This document shows positions 26,003 through 35,230 of a stretch of 64,000 nt of DNA, piece by piece. A program made the translations under genes and the position numbers. Source of the stretch: Bin55 sp009840545 (GTDB lineage Bacteria > Pseudomonadota > Gammaproteobacteria > Pseudomonadales > Azotimanducaceae); NCBI GenBank assembly GCA_965208815.1, contig OZ242357.1, positions 2,604,001-2,668,000 of the forward strand, read 5' to 3'. The notes under the pieces are model-generated. The model was given only the letters and a program-made list of their open reading frames with translations. It was not told the origin of the DNA and did not search any database. Numbering within the stretch: the first letter of the stretch is position 1; every line of letters begins with the position of its first letter.

Positions 26003-26842
26003 CTAATCCCGCAGCAGGTCATTAATGGAAGTCTTCGCGCGTGTTCGTTCGTCCACTGTTTTGATACGGACAGCACAGTATAGGTTGGGGCGAGGCAAAC
26101 CGGTTTCGATTGGTGGTTGAGGCAACGTTCCGGGTACAAGCACAGAGTATGCAGGGACTCGACCTTGAAAGATCTCACCTGTTTGCCGGTCAATGATTTT
26201 CGTTGATTTGCCTAAGAACACTCCCATTGAGAGCACTGATCCTTCCTCAACCAATACACCTTCGACAACTTCAGAGCGAGCTCCAATGAAACAGTTGTCT
26301 TCAACAATTACCGGAGATGCCTGAAGAGGCTCTAGCACCCCTCCGATACCCGCTCCTCCTGAAATGTGACAGTTTTTTCCTATTTGAGCGCAGGACCCGA
26401 TAGTTGCCCAAGTATCAACCATGGTTCCACTGTCCACATATGCTCCTATATTCACGAAACTTGGCATCAAGACTACATTGGGAGCAATGTATGCAGAGTG
26501 CCTAACATAGGATGTCGGAACTGCCCGAAAACCACCTGCGCGAAATTCTGCTTCTCCCCAATCCGCGAACTTGGATGGAATCTTGTCCCACCAGCTTGTC
26601 GCGTCCGGCGCGCCGCTAACTCGTTGAAACGGATTGAGAATAAAGCTCAAGAGAACGGCTTTCTTGACCCATTCATTGACAATCCATGTACCGTTCTCTT
26701 TCTGTGCAACCCGCAGTTCCCCAGCATCCAACGCGTTTAACGTGCCCTCCACCGCTGCGCGAATCTCTCCCGTGGTTTCAGTGGAAAGCGCATCCTGGTT
26801 AATCCATGCTTCATTGACAATGCGTTCGGAATGTTGATTCAT
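26003..26842 (-). CDS. dapD: Tetrahydrodipicolinate N-succinyltransferase
   Basis: Succinylates tetrahydrodipicolinate in the succinylase branch of lysine and diaminopimelate synthesis. The left-handed beta-helix hexapeptide repeats are plain (YIAPNVVLMPSFVNIGAYV, ISGGAGIGGVLEP, EDNCFIGARSEVVEG). I chose ATG 26842, giving 279 residues, close to the Escherichia 274; a frame extending to 26872 adds ten unlike residues. It stands as a single gene, divergent from the PhyH-family gene at 27091. Confidence 0.95.
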   Translation of the reverse strand: MNQHSERIVNEAWINQDALSTETTGEIRAAVEGTLNALDAGELRVAQKENGTWIVNEWVKKAVLLSFILNPFQRVSGAPDATSWWDKIPSKFADWGEAEFRAGGFRAVPTSYVRHSAYIAPNVVLMPSFVNIGAYVDSGTMVDTWATIGSCAQIGKNCHISGGAGIGGVLEPLQASPVIVEDNCFIGARSEVVEGVLVEEGSVLSMGVFLGKSTKIIDRQTGEIFQGRVPAYSVLVPGTLPQPPIETGLPRPNLYCAVRIKTVDERTRAKTSINDLLRD

Positions 26843-27090
26843 GAGCCTAAAACGACTAGTTGTACCTAACAATTATGTACTCGTGGCTTGTGTACTGCGA
26901 ACTAACAGCTGCGCTTTTGCCTTGATGGCTCCACTTTCCTCTAACTCGGTACGGTCCGAAGTGCCCGAACGCGATAACGCTAACCTAGTTGAGTTCACGG
27001 TACTTCGAGCCTCGACACTCTTTTTGTGGGAGCATTTGTAATATTGAAGCGAACTCTTCGCGGTCAATTCGACTCCCATTGAGCAAACGC

Positions 27091-28065
27091 ATGGATCAAA
27101 ATATTCAACGCCTTGACTTTAAGTCTGTAAGCAATCAGGAAGATGCTGCCTCGTTCAATAAAGAGGTATTCGAAGCAATAGATCTTGATGGGGCAGTCAT
27201 CGTCGAGCACGCGCTTGATGCGACCATCATGGATGAGATTGTTGCAGAGATGCGACCGTATATCGATACAACACCTCACGGTCTGCATGGATTGGAAAAC
27301 TCTCGTCGAGTCGGTGCGCTTGTTGCCCGTTCGCCAAGTTCGCACCATGCTATTGCACATCTAACAGTTCTTGATGTGTGCCAAAGAGTCTTGGGCGACC
27401 AAGCACGTCAAGGAAACGAGGTTCAGCTCATCCAATCGCCTAAGGGAAAAGGCCAATATCCTTGGAGACTTGGCCTCACTCAAGTCATTGATGTTGGCCC
27501 AGGTCAGGCTCGACAACCAGTCCATCGGGGTAATGGTCTTTGGGTTCACAATCTCGCCGGCTATCGACTCGATCCTCAAATTGAGACGATGTGGGCACTC
27601 ACGGACTTTACTGGAGAAAACGGAGCCACTCACGTAGTCATTGGCAGCCACAAGTGGCAGGACGTGATCAGTCCTCAGGAGAGTCAAACGATGACCTGGT
27701 ACCAAAAATCGGACTTTCAAACCGTTCAAGCGACAATGCCCAAGGGCAGTGTTCTGATCTGGACAGGATGGACGGTGCACGGGGCGGGCGCAAACAAGAG
27801 TGAGTCTCGCCGAGTGGGAATGAATATCGACTATAGCTTGTCGTTCCTGTCCCAGGAAGAAAACCAGTTTCTTTCCTGCCCTCCAAAACTGGCAAGGACG
27901 CTCTCGAAGAAAATGCAGCGTCTCATTGGCTACTCTCAGCCTGCTGGAGCACTAAACTATTTTGCGGACTGTCTGCCTCCGAAATACTCATTGAACGAAG
28001 ACTACGACGTCTTGGTTCCGGGTGCACACGGCATGAAAAGTGCACAGGATCTGAGTCATGAGTGA
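27091..28065 (+). CDS. PhyH-family protein with His-x-Gly iron motif
   Basis: A 324-residue protein of the phytanoyl-CoA dioxygenase (PhyH) family, normally Fe(II)/2-oxoglutarate oxygenases. Its core has RQPVHRGNGLW, TDFTGENGATHVVIGSHKW and LIWTGWTVHGAGANKS. The expected metal triad is His-x-Asp ... His. Here H145 and H230 are present and R241 sits 11 residues after H230, as in PhyH for 2-oxoglutarate, but the Asp position is G147 (codon GGT). His-x-Gly or His-x-Ala is the pattern of Fe/2OG halogenases, where chloride fills the site; loss of function is the other reading. ATG 27091 is chosen; a frame from 26989 adds residues unlike the family. Confidence 0.8.
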   Translation: MDQNIQRLDFKSVSNQEDAASFNKEVFEAIDLDGAVIVEHALDATIMDEIVAEMRPYIDTTPHGLHGLENSRRVGALVARSPSSHHAIAHLTVLDVCQRVLGDQARQGNEVQLIQSPKGKGQYPWRLGLTQVIDVGPGQARQPVHRGNGLWVHNLAGYRLDPQIETMWALTDFTGENGATHVVIGSHKWQDVISPQESQTMTWYQKSDFQTVQATMPKGSVLIWTGWTVHGAGANKSESRRVGMNIDYSLSFLSQEENQFLSCPPKLARTLSKKMQRLIGYSQPAGALNYFADCLPPKYSLNEDYDVLVPGAHGMKSAQDLSHE

Positions 28066-28271
28066 GTCGTCCGTGTGCGATATTCCGATTTCTGTTGGGC
28101 TGACTGACCTCTAGCATTCGTAGTACGGGTTCAAACCGAAGAATAAGTACACAAACCCAACTTTGACGTTCGCTATTATCTAGTCATCCAAGGGTATGGT
28201 CCAAAAAACTGAAAGGCGTGGCAGCGTGGGCGGCTTTGGGGCGACAGCACGTCTAGTCGGTAGAAATCTCT

Positions 28272-29477
28272 ATGGTTATTAAACCCCGTATACGCGGCTT
28301 CATTTGTACAACAGCTCATCCGATAGGCTGTATAAAGAATGTTGAGGATCAAGTTTCCTACGTAGAAAACCGTCCATCGTTGCAGGGAGCGTCGAATGCG
28401 TTAGTCGTCGGCTGTTCCACTGGCTACGGATTGGCCTCGCGAATTGCGGTTGCTTTTGGATGCCATGCCAACACTTTGGGAGTTTCACTCGAGAAAGAAC
28501 CCGAGGAGCGGAGACCAGGTTCGGCCGGTTGGTATAACAATGTCGGGTTTGAGAGATCCGCAGCGCAGCGCGGCTTGTACGCTAGGACTCTCAATGGGGA
28601 TGCATTCTCCAGCGCAGTCAAGCGGCAAGTCATCACACGCATCCAGGCCGACATACAAACGATTGATTTGCTTGTCTATAGCTTGGCGTCTCCGGTACGA
28701 GTACACCCAGTGAGTGGCGAGATGTTCCGATCCAGTATCAAGCCCATCGGCAGCCCGCTGAGCTCCCGTACTGTCAAGCTCGACATCTTGCGCGGTAAGT
28801 GTGAAGTTGAGAACATCGACCTGCAGCCAGCTAGCGATGAGGAAATCAGTGCGACCATCCAAGTCATGGGCGGCGAGGACTGGGTTCTTTGGGTAGACGC
28901 TCTTCAAGAGGCGGGTGTGCTCTCGAGCAATTTCAAAACCGTCGCTTACACCTATTTGGGAAACGAATTGACTTGGCCGATCTATCGGGGCGGAACACTC
29001 GGAAAAGCAAAGGAAGATCTTGATCGAGCCCGAGACGAAATTAACACTAAGTACGGCGGGTCAGGTGTTGAGGCCATGATTGCTGTTCTCAAAGCGGTCG
29101 TCACCCAAGCGAGCACTGCAATTCCTGTAGTTCCACTCTATTTCTCCATACTTTTCAAGGTGATGAAGGAACACGGAACACACGAGGACTGCATAGCTCA
29201 CATGTATCGAATGTTCAGTGACCAGATATTTCGATCCGACCGGCGTGTTGACGACGCTGGAAGAGTTCGTATGGACAATCTTGAGCTTGATGCGGATGTT
29301 CAAGCGGAGGTCAAAAAATCGTGGGAGACGATAGATTCGTCGAATGTACAAGAACTTGCCGATATCACAGGCTTCCAGTCAGATTTCTTAAAGCTATTTG
29401 GGTTCGGGCGTAGTGATGTCGACTATGAAAGTGATGTCGATCTTCAACAACGCACTGCCGATCAGTCAACTCCGTGA
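28272..29477 (+). CDS. fabV: Trans-2-enoyl-ACP/CoA reductase FabV
   Basis: NADH-dependent enoyl reductase that completes each cycle of fatty-acid elongation; FabV enzymes are typically tolerant of triclosan. The 401-residue product is the usual FabV length. The start IIKPRIRGF-like segment, the cofactor motif GCSTGYGLASR (48-58), VYSLASPVR and the active-site Y238-x8-K247 (YRGGTLGKAK) are all present. A 206-base leader separates it from the PhyH gene. Its stop overlaps the GTG start of hemE. Confidence 0.93.
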   Translation: MVIKPRIRGFICTTAHPIGCIKNVEDQVSYVENRPSLQGASNALVVGCSTGYGLASRIAVAFGCHANTLGVSLEKEPEERRPGSAGWYNNVGFERSAAQRGLYARTLNGDAFSSAVKRQVITRIQADIQTIDLLVYSLASPVRVHPVSGEMFRSSIKPIGSPLSSRTVKLDILRGKCEVENIDLQPASDEEISATIQVMGGEDWVLWVDALQEAGVLSSNFKTVAYTYLGNELTWPIYRGGTLGKAKEDLDRARDEINTKYGGSGVEAMIAVLKAVVTQASTAIPVVPLYFSILFKVMKEHGTHEDCIAHMYRMFSDQIFRSDRRVDDAGRVRMDNLELDADVQAEVKKSWETIDSSNVQELADITGFQSDFLKLFGFGRSDVDYESDVDLQQRTADQSTP

Positions 29478-30499
29478 CAACCTTTCTCAAGGCTTGTCGA
29501 GGCGAGAAAACAGACTACACCCCCATCTGGCTTAATCGCCAAGCCGGACGCTATATGCCCGAGTACCACAAGCTAAAGGGCAATCACACTAGCTTGGAGT
29601 TTTTTACCAATCCAGAACTGGCTGCACAAGCCGCTTTGGACGCACAACGAATTCTGGATGTGGATGCTGCAATAGTCTTCGCTGATCTCCTACCGCTCCT
29701 CATACCCATGGGATTGAGACTCGACTATGTGCCTGGCACTGGTCCGGTATTCGATAATCCTATTCGAGACACTAAGGACGTCGCGTCACTTCGACCCGTC
29801 CCAGCGCAAGAAGGAGTCGGCTATATCGCCGACACTGTGAAAAACATCCTTCAAGACTTGCCGACCGATGTTTCACTCATAGGATTTGCGGGCGCTCCAT
29901 TTACTCTGGCTGCCTACGCAATCGAAGGCAAAGGATCACAGCAATACACTTATGCCAAACGCTTCATGTACCAGCATTCAGACTGCTGGTTTACTTTGTT
30001 GCACAAGCTCTCTGATGCCATCATCGACTACATAAATCTCCAAGTCGAGTCAGGCGTACATGCAGTCCAAATTTTTGACAGTTGGGTTGGCTGCCTCTCC
30101 GAAGTCGAGTATCGAAATTTCGTAGCTCCCGCCACACGCAAACTATTTTCTGGAATTCGAGGCGGAGTCCCAAAGATCTACTTCGCGACCGGAAATCAAC
30201 ACTTGCTCTCAAGCATGTATGAAACGGGACCGGACTTTCTTGCGTTAGATTGGCGAGTCTCACTAAGAGATTCGTGGGGGGAAATCGGATGTCCAGCAAT
30301 CCAAGGAAACATGGATCCCATCGCCCTTTGTGCTGAGCCTGACTTAGCTTGTATCCATGCAAAACGGATATTGGACGAAGTCGGTGGTCGTCCTGGCCAC
30401 ATTTTCAACTTAGGTCACGGAATCGTTCCACAAACTCCCGTTGACAACGCAAAGGCTCTAGTTGAATACGTGCACTCCTACGTTGCCCAAAATTCATAG
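29474..30499 (+). CDS. hemE: Uroporphyrinogen decarboxylase
   Basis: Decarboxylates the four acetate side chains of uroporphyrinogen III to give coproporphyrinogen III in heme synthesis. Signature motifs are LNRQAGRYMPEY near the start, IGFAGAPFTLAAY in the middle and GHIFNLGHGI near the end. At 341 residues it is slightly shorter than the Escherichia enzyme (354). GTG at 29474 overlaps the fabV stop, so translation is coupled; a functional link between the two is not obvious. Confidence 0.95.
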   Translation: MTTFLKACRGEKTDYTPIWLNRQAGRYMPEYHKLKGNHTSLEFFTNPELAAQAALDAQRILDVDAAIVFADLLPLLIPMGLRLDYVPGTGPVFDNPIRDTKDVASLRPVPAQEGVGYIADTVKNILQDLPTDVSLIGFAGAPFTLAAYAIEGKGSQQYTYAKRFMYQHSDCWFTLLHKLSDAIIDYINLQVESGVHAVQIFDSWVGCLSEVEYRNFVAPATRKLFSGIRGGVPKIYFATGNQHLLSSMYETGPDFLALDWRVSLRDSWGEIGCPAIQGNMDPIALCAEPDLACIHAKRILDEVGGRPGHIFNLGHGIVPQTPVDNAKALVEYVHSYVAQNS

Positions 30500-30564
30500 C
30501 AACTACGTGAACAGTTTGGATCTAACATGTCCACGTTTACTGCTCCAACCCACGATAGAGTAAA

Positions 30565-30620
30565 CCAATGTCAAGTACATTAGTTTCAGGTCAAGTTTCC
30601 AATGTATAAGCTAGTTTCAG
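30565..30620 (+). repeat. Imperfect direct repeat across the start of the RHH-RelE gene
   Basis: CCAATGT ... TAGTTTCAG occurs at 30565-30589 and again at 30599-30620, with three bases fewer in the second copy. The second copy contains the ATG at 30602. It may be a small tandem duplication or a two-site operator for the ribbon-helix-helix domain, which in this class often binds next to its own start. Confidence 0.4.
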
Positions 30621-31066
30621 CACGACTACCCGATGCCATGGTCGTCGCAATCGATTCGGCTGCATCTCAAATGCGGCGCAGCCGAGCGGAGATTATTCGA
30701 ATTGCGATTGAGCACTACCTTGAAGACTACGACGATCTCTCGGTGGCACTGGATCGCATTCAAGATCCTAACGATCCTGTGCTAGACTGGGATGAAGTTC
30801 GGTGTGACTTATTCAAGCGCAGCAAGAAAACTGAGAGAACTCCCCGCATCAGATCGGGCGCGAGTCGCAAAGCCATCGATCAGTTGGAAGAAAATCCGTA
30901 CTTCGGGAGCGGCCTAAAAGGCGATCTACAAGGTCTGCGACGCCTCCGAGTTGGCGTCTATCGCATTCTGTATGAGGTTCACAAAAACGAGCTCGTAGTT
31001 CGCATTGGTCGTCGCGCTCTTTCATCGAGGTCTGTAGCCGAGAAATCGGATCGCTTCAATTCTTGA
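30602..31066 (+). CDS. Fused RHH antitoxin and RelE/ParE-type toxin remnant
   Basis: A single 154-residue frame. Residues 1-70 look like a complete ribbon-helix-helix antitoxin of the RelB type (LVSARLPDAMVVAIDSAAS, SRAEIIRIAIEHYLEDYDD, ending DWDEVRCDL). Residues 88-135 look like the middle and end of a RelE/ParE toxin (KAIDQLEENPYFGSGLKGD, LRRLRVGVYRILYEV). In intact systems these are two genes, and the toxin begins with about 20 more residues; that part is missing and the two are joined in frame. The toxin end also departs from the usual VRVGHRREVY pattern (VRIGRRALSS). A non-toxic relic or a repurposed DNA-binding protein is likely. No strong Shine-Dalgarno is seen. Confidence 0.7.
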   Translation: MYKLVSARLPDAMVVAIDSAASQMRRSRAEIIRIAIEHYLEDYDDLSVALDRIQDPNDPVLDWDEVRCDLFKRSKKTERTPRIRSGASRKAIDQLEENPYFGSGLKGDLQGLRRLRVGVYRILYEVHKNELVVRIGRRALSSRSVAEKSDRFNS

Positions 31067-31167
31067 ATTCGACGGGTCACTTTTGTGATTTGTAATGAGT
31101 GAATTCTGTACTAATAGGCAATGTCAAGTCTTCCTCCACTCCACTACGTTGTCTTTGTGTCTAGCAA

Positions 31168-32838
31168 CTACATTACGTCTGTTACTGCTCCTTCACTTGC
31201 GGAAGCAACCACTCTGGCGTACTTTGCCAGTACACCCTTTTGGGCGTAGGGTGGGGGAGCTTTCCAATTTACACGACGTTTTTCTAATTCGGAGCTTTCT
31301 ACTCTCAATGTGATCTCTTTTTGAGTTGCATCAATCGAGATCAGGTCACCGTCCTCAACTAAGGCAATGGGACCTCCGACAAATGCCTCGGGAGTTATGT
31401 GACCAACCACAAAACCAGAAGAGCCTCCGGAGAACCTACCATCCGTCAATAGAGCGACTTTACCCGAGAGCCCCCGCCCATTAATTGCGCTTGTTGGACT
31501 TAGCATTTCTCGCATCCCAGGTCCACCCTTGGGACCTTCATAGCGTACGACCACTACATCCCCAGGCACTACAGTTCCGTTCAGAATTGATTCCATGGCT
31601 GCCTCTTCTCCATGGAACACGCGAGCATTTCCCTCGAATGTCTCACCTTCGTGACCAGTGACTTTCGCGACCGCTCCTTCGGGAGCGAGATTGCCGCGAA
31701 GAATCACTAGATGACTATCCCTCTTAATTGGATTGTCGAAGGAACGAATGATTTTCTGATCAGGTTTATATTCCTCGGCAGCCGACACATTTTCGGCTAG
31801 CGTTCGTCCTGTCACAGTCAAGCAATCTCCGTGCAATAGATTCGCGTCGAGTAGCATTTTGAAAAGTGGCTGAATTCCTCCAATTGCAACGAGTTCTGAC
31901 ATGGAGTAATTACCCGCTGGTCGCATGTCTGCCAACACAGGCACGCGTGCTCCTATTTTGGAAAAATCGTCTAGTTCGAGCGGAATTCCGGCACTGTGTG
32001 CGATAGCAAGCAGGTGAAGCACTGCATTAGTTGAACCTTCCAAGGCAATCACTATGGAAATAGCATTCTCAAATGATTTCTTCGACAAGATATCCGATGG
32101 TTTGATGTCTTGTTCAATCAGTTTCGCAACCATCGTACCTGCAGCTCGAGAATCCTCTAGCTTGGCACTACTAACTGCTTCTTGCGCCGAAGAATTAGGT
32201 AACGAGAGCCCCAATGCTTCGATTGCACTTGCCATGGTGTTGGCAGTGTACATTCCACCGCAAGAACCCGGTCCGGGGATTGCGGTTCTTTCTATTTCAA
32301 GCAGCTCTTCAGCTGAGATCCTGTCGTCCGCGCGAGCTCCTACCGCTTCAAAGACGGAAACTATGTCTCTGCGTTCTGCACCGGGTTGAATGGTTCCGCC
32401 ATAGACGAACACTGACGGACGATCCAATCGAGCCATTGCCATCGCACACCCAGGCATGTTCTTATCACAACCACCGATCGCAACAAACCCGTCGAATCCC
32501 TGTGCCCCCACAACCGTTTCAATCGAGTCCGCAATGACTTCTCTAGAGACAAGGGAATAGCGCATTCCAGGTGTCCCCATAGAGATTCCATCTGATACAG
32601 TTATAGTGTTGAATGTGATGCTTTTTCCACCTGCCTCTTCCGCACCACGGGCAGCTTCTTTGGCTAATGTGTCGATGTGCATGTTGCAAGGTGTCAGGTT
32701 GCTCCACGTCGACGCTATACCCACCTGTGGTTTACGGAAATCGTCTTCCGAGAATCCAACCGGATAAAGCATGGCTCGACTCGGAGCTTGTTCCAAACCA
32801 TCGACAATGACCGAAGAGTAAGGTCGCCTATTGGCCAT
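31168..32838 (-). CDS. ilvD: Dihydroxy-acid dehydratase
   Basis: Iron-sulfur enzyme that dehydrates 2,3-dihydroxy-3-methyl acids to the keto acids leading to valine, isoleucine and leucine. The 556-residue product carries the cluster cysteines in NLTPCNMH, GGCDKNMPGC and GPGSCGGMYTANTM. It has an excellent Shine-Dalgarno (AAGGAGG, 6 bases before ATG). At this length it belongs to the shorter IlvD subfamily (about 560 residues) rather than the 615-residue Escherichia type. It is convergent with the fused toxin-antitoxin gene and lies in the same neighbourhood as argE and ilvE. Confidence 0.95.
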   Translation of the reverse strand: MANRRPYSSVIVDGLEQAPSRAMLYPVGFSEDDFRKPQVGIASTWSNLTPCNMHIDTLAKEAARGAEEAGGKSITFNTITVSDGISMGTPGMRYSLVSREVIADSIETVVGAQGFDGFVAIGGCDKNMPGCAMAMARLDRPSVFVYGGTIQPGAERRDIVSVFEAVGARADDRISAEELLEIERTAIPGPGSCGGMYTANTMASAIEALGLSLPNSSAQEAVSSAKLEDSRAAGTMVAKLIEQDIKPSDILSKKSFENAISIVIALEGSTNAVLHLLAIAHSAGIPLELDDFSKIGARVPVLADMRPAGNYSMSELVAIGGIQPLFKMLLDANLLHGDCLTVTGRTLAENVSAAEEYKPDQKIIRSFDNPIKRDSHLVILRGNLAPEGAVAKVTGHEGETFEGNARVFHGEEAAMESILNGTVVPGDVVVVRYEGPKGGPGMREMLSPTSAINGRGLSGKVALLTDGRFSGGSSGFVVGHITPEAFVGGPIALVEDGDLISIDATQKEITLRVESSELEKRRVNWKAPPPYAQKGVLAKYARVVASASEGAVTDVM

Positions 32839-32952
32839 GTGTTACCTCCTTGTTCAGCTACAAAGTTGCAAAGAAGTGCGCAGTATTTTCCAAGTTCGAT
32901 GAATTGTCCTGAGACACCAGCACATAGCCGTTACAGCTTGAAGCGATCTTGC

Positions 32953-34149
32953 TCAAACTGAACCAGTTTCACAACAATACTTTCTGATGAGTTCCTTCAG
33001 AGTTTTCTTTGTCGGATCGATTTGCCCTTTGCCCAAGTATTCATCCGCCTGGTGGGCTTGATCTATAGAACCAGGGCCAAACACAATAGTCTCGATTCCC
33101 ATTTGCTGAAGAAAAGGAGCTTCGGTTCCAAAAGCAACCGTCATAGGCTCATTTCCCGAGGATTTCGCAACAAAACGAACTAGCTCGCTATCTTTAGAAG
33201 CTTCAAATGGATCGATCGGGGGAAACCCTGTTTCTATCGAAACAGGCATGTCAATGCGATCCTCGAGCGCTGTCAATCGGTTTTTCAATTCGCTCAAGAC
33301 CATGTTTGTCGACATCCCAGGAACAATTCTGATGTCCACAAGCAGATCAGCTCGACCACAGATTCGGTTTGCACTGTCTCCAGCGTGAAGACAACCTAGA
33401 TTTAGTGTAGGAAATGCCACTTCAAACCCCGGATGCTGATAATTCTCCCGAAGTTCATTGCGAAATCGAATAAGCTCGCCCAAGACTTCGTGCATTCCCT
33501 CCAGAGCATTGACTCCGAGAGCTGGATTCGATGAATGTCCCGAAGATCCCTCAGTCTGGACTCTGAGCACAAAAATGCCCTTGTGCGCGTACACCGGTCG
33601 CATCGAGGTAGGTTCTCCGATCACAGCAACCTTGGATGTCAGATTCCCTACCTCAACCAAGTGACGCGCACCCGCCATGGTGGTTTCCTCGTCGGCAGTC
33701 GCAAGAATTGTCACAGGCTCCCGAAAATTCCGCTCGTGAAACGCACAAACGGCTTCCAGGGCTAGCGGGAAGAACCCTTTCATATCGCAACTTCCGAGAC
33801 CGTAGTACCTGTCCTCGGTCTCCGTAGTATCAAAGGGATCACGAGTCCATAACGACTCGTCGCACGCCACAGTGTCAGTATGTCCACCAAGAAGCAATCC
33901 ACCGGTCCCCGATCCCTTGCGAGCAACTAAGTTGTACTTTTCGTGCAATTCAGGTACACGATGAATGTTGACATCGAATTTCAAGTCTTCGAGCCAATTA
34001 GCCAAATGACTCAAAACGTGCTTATTCGAACGATCTAGAGTAGGATCGAGATTGCTAACTGAAGGGCTGCTCACCAGCTTCTTTAACATTTCTGAGAACG
34101 TGGGCAACATCTTGTACAGTCCCGAGCCACTAGAAATCTCATCGTACAC
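32953..34149 (-). CDS. argE: Acetylornithine deacetylase (M20 family)
   Basis: Zn-dependent deacetylase of arginine synthesis, yielding ornithine from N-acetylornithine. The chain resembles Escherichia ArgE closely: GGLLLGGHTDTVACDESLW with the first metal His-Asp, YGLGSCDMKGFF with the bridging Asp, and ATADEETTMAGARH with the catalytic Glu pair. GTG at 34149 gives 398 residues; an ATG at 34110 gives 385 and begins right at the conserved LPTFSEML, so either start is possible. Together with argB at 51.2 kb it covers two arginine steps in the window. Confidence 0.9.
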   Translation of the reverse strand: MYDEISSGSGLYKMLPTFSEMLKKLVSSPSVSNLDPTLDRSNKHVLSHLANWLEDLKFDVNIHRVPELHEKYNLVARKGSGTGGLLLGGHTDTVACDESLWTRDPFDTTETEDRYYGLGSCDMKGFFPLALEAVCAFHERNFREPVTILATADEETTMAGARHLVEVGNLTSKVAVIGEPTSMRPVYAHKGIFVLRVQTEGSSGHSSNPALGVNALEGMHEVLGELIRFRNELRENYQHPGFEVAFPTLNLGCLHAGDSANRICGRADLLVDIRIVPGMSTNMVLSELKNRLTALEDRIDMPVSIETGFPPIDPFEASKDSELVRFVAKSSGNEPMTVAFGTEAPFLQQMGIETIVFGPGSIDQAHQADEYLGKGQIDPTKKTLKELIRKYCCETGSV

Positions 34150-34285
34150 GGTTTCAAAGTGAAAGAATTATTCTCATCCCAACTGAGCTCATTTGAGACA
34201 AATTCTGCTGTTTGGATGAACCAATCTCATCCAGGAAATCCAATCGAAGTGAGATAATGTTCGCACAGACGCAACCCTACCAGCA

Positions 34286-35230
34286 ATGACCCTGGCCGAG
34301 CCTTCATTTGCAGACCGCGATGGCTCCATTTGGATGGATGGAGAGCTCGTTCCATGGCGCGAAGCTACAACTCACGTACTGACCCACACACTTCACTACG
34401 GGGTAGGAGTCTTTGAAGGAGTACGAGCTTACTCTACACAAGAAGGTCCGCAGATCTTCCGCCTAACAGATCACACGAAGCGATTTCTCGACTCCGCAAA
34501 AATCATGCGCATGGAACTTCCGTACTCGTTTGACGAACTGTGTGAGGCGCAAAGGGAAGTGTTCCGAGCCAGCAAGTTGGATGAGGGTTACATTCGACCG
34601 TTAGCCTTCTACGGTTCTGAGGCAATGGGTCTACGTGCCCAAGGTCTGTCGGTTCATGTATCGATTGCTTCTTGGCCTTGGCCGAGTTATATGGATCCAG
34701 TACTTCAAGAACGGGGCTTGAACGTTCAAACCTCGTCTTACACCCGCCATCACGTCAATATCAGCATGTGCAAAGCCAAAGCAGTGGGACACTACATCAA
34801 TTCGATACTGGCACTGAGCGAAGCGAACGATGGTGGTTACGACGAAGCGCTGATGCTCGACAACGAAGGATACGTAGCCGAAGGTACTGGCGAGAACATC
34901 TTTCTAGTCAAGAGTGGCGTGATACACACACCTGAATTGACTTCGTGCCTTGCCGGTATCACTCGCGACACTGTAATGGTCTTTGCACGAGAGCTTGGAT
35001 TTGACGTGATTGAGCGACGGATCACACGTGACGAGGTCTACATCGCCGACGAGGCCTTTTTTACTGGAACTGCTGCGGAAGTTCTGCCTATTTCACAATT
35101 GGATGGGCGAAAGATTGGAACAGGTACGCGAGGACCTGTAACCGAAAAGTTCCAGTCGATGTACCTTGAAGAAGTTCACGGGCGATCTTCGGGACATCCC
35201 GAGTGGCGCACTCCCGTTAAAAAAGACTAA
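34286..35230 (+). CDS. ilvE: Branched-chain amino acid aminotransferase
   Basis: PLP enzyme (fold type IV) that makes valine, leucine and isoleucine from their keto acids, the step after IlvD. The 314-residue product shows SIWMDGELVPWREA, THTLHYGVGVFEGVRAY, the PLP-lysine segment KAVGHYINSILA and EGTGENIFLV, ITRDTV. The stop codon overlaps that of the convergent acyltransferase gene (bases 35227-35230), so neither has its own terminator. Confidence 0.95.
   Translation: MTLAEPSFADRDGSIWMDGELVPWREATTHVLTHTLHYGVGVFEGVRAYSTQEGPQIFRLTDHTKRFLDSAKIMRMELPYSFDELCEAQREVFRASKLDEGYIRPLAFYGSEAMGLRAQGLSVHVSIASWPWPSYMDPVLQERGLNVQTSSYTRHHVNISMCKAKAVGHYINSILALSEANDGGYDEALMLDNEGYVAEGTGENIFLVKSGVIHTPELTSCLAGITRDTVMVFARELGFDVIERRITRDEVYIADEAFFTGTAAEVLPISQLDGRKIGTGTRGPVTEKFQSMYLEEVHGRSSGHPEWRTPVKKD

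Noticed and set aside
28115..28145. GGGTTCAAACC-like T-arm motif suggesting a tRNA before fabV
   Set aside because: Only a 3-base stem is possible around the loop and no acceptor, D or anticodon arm can be drawn near it.
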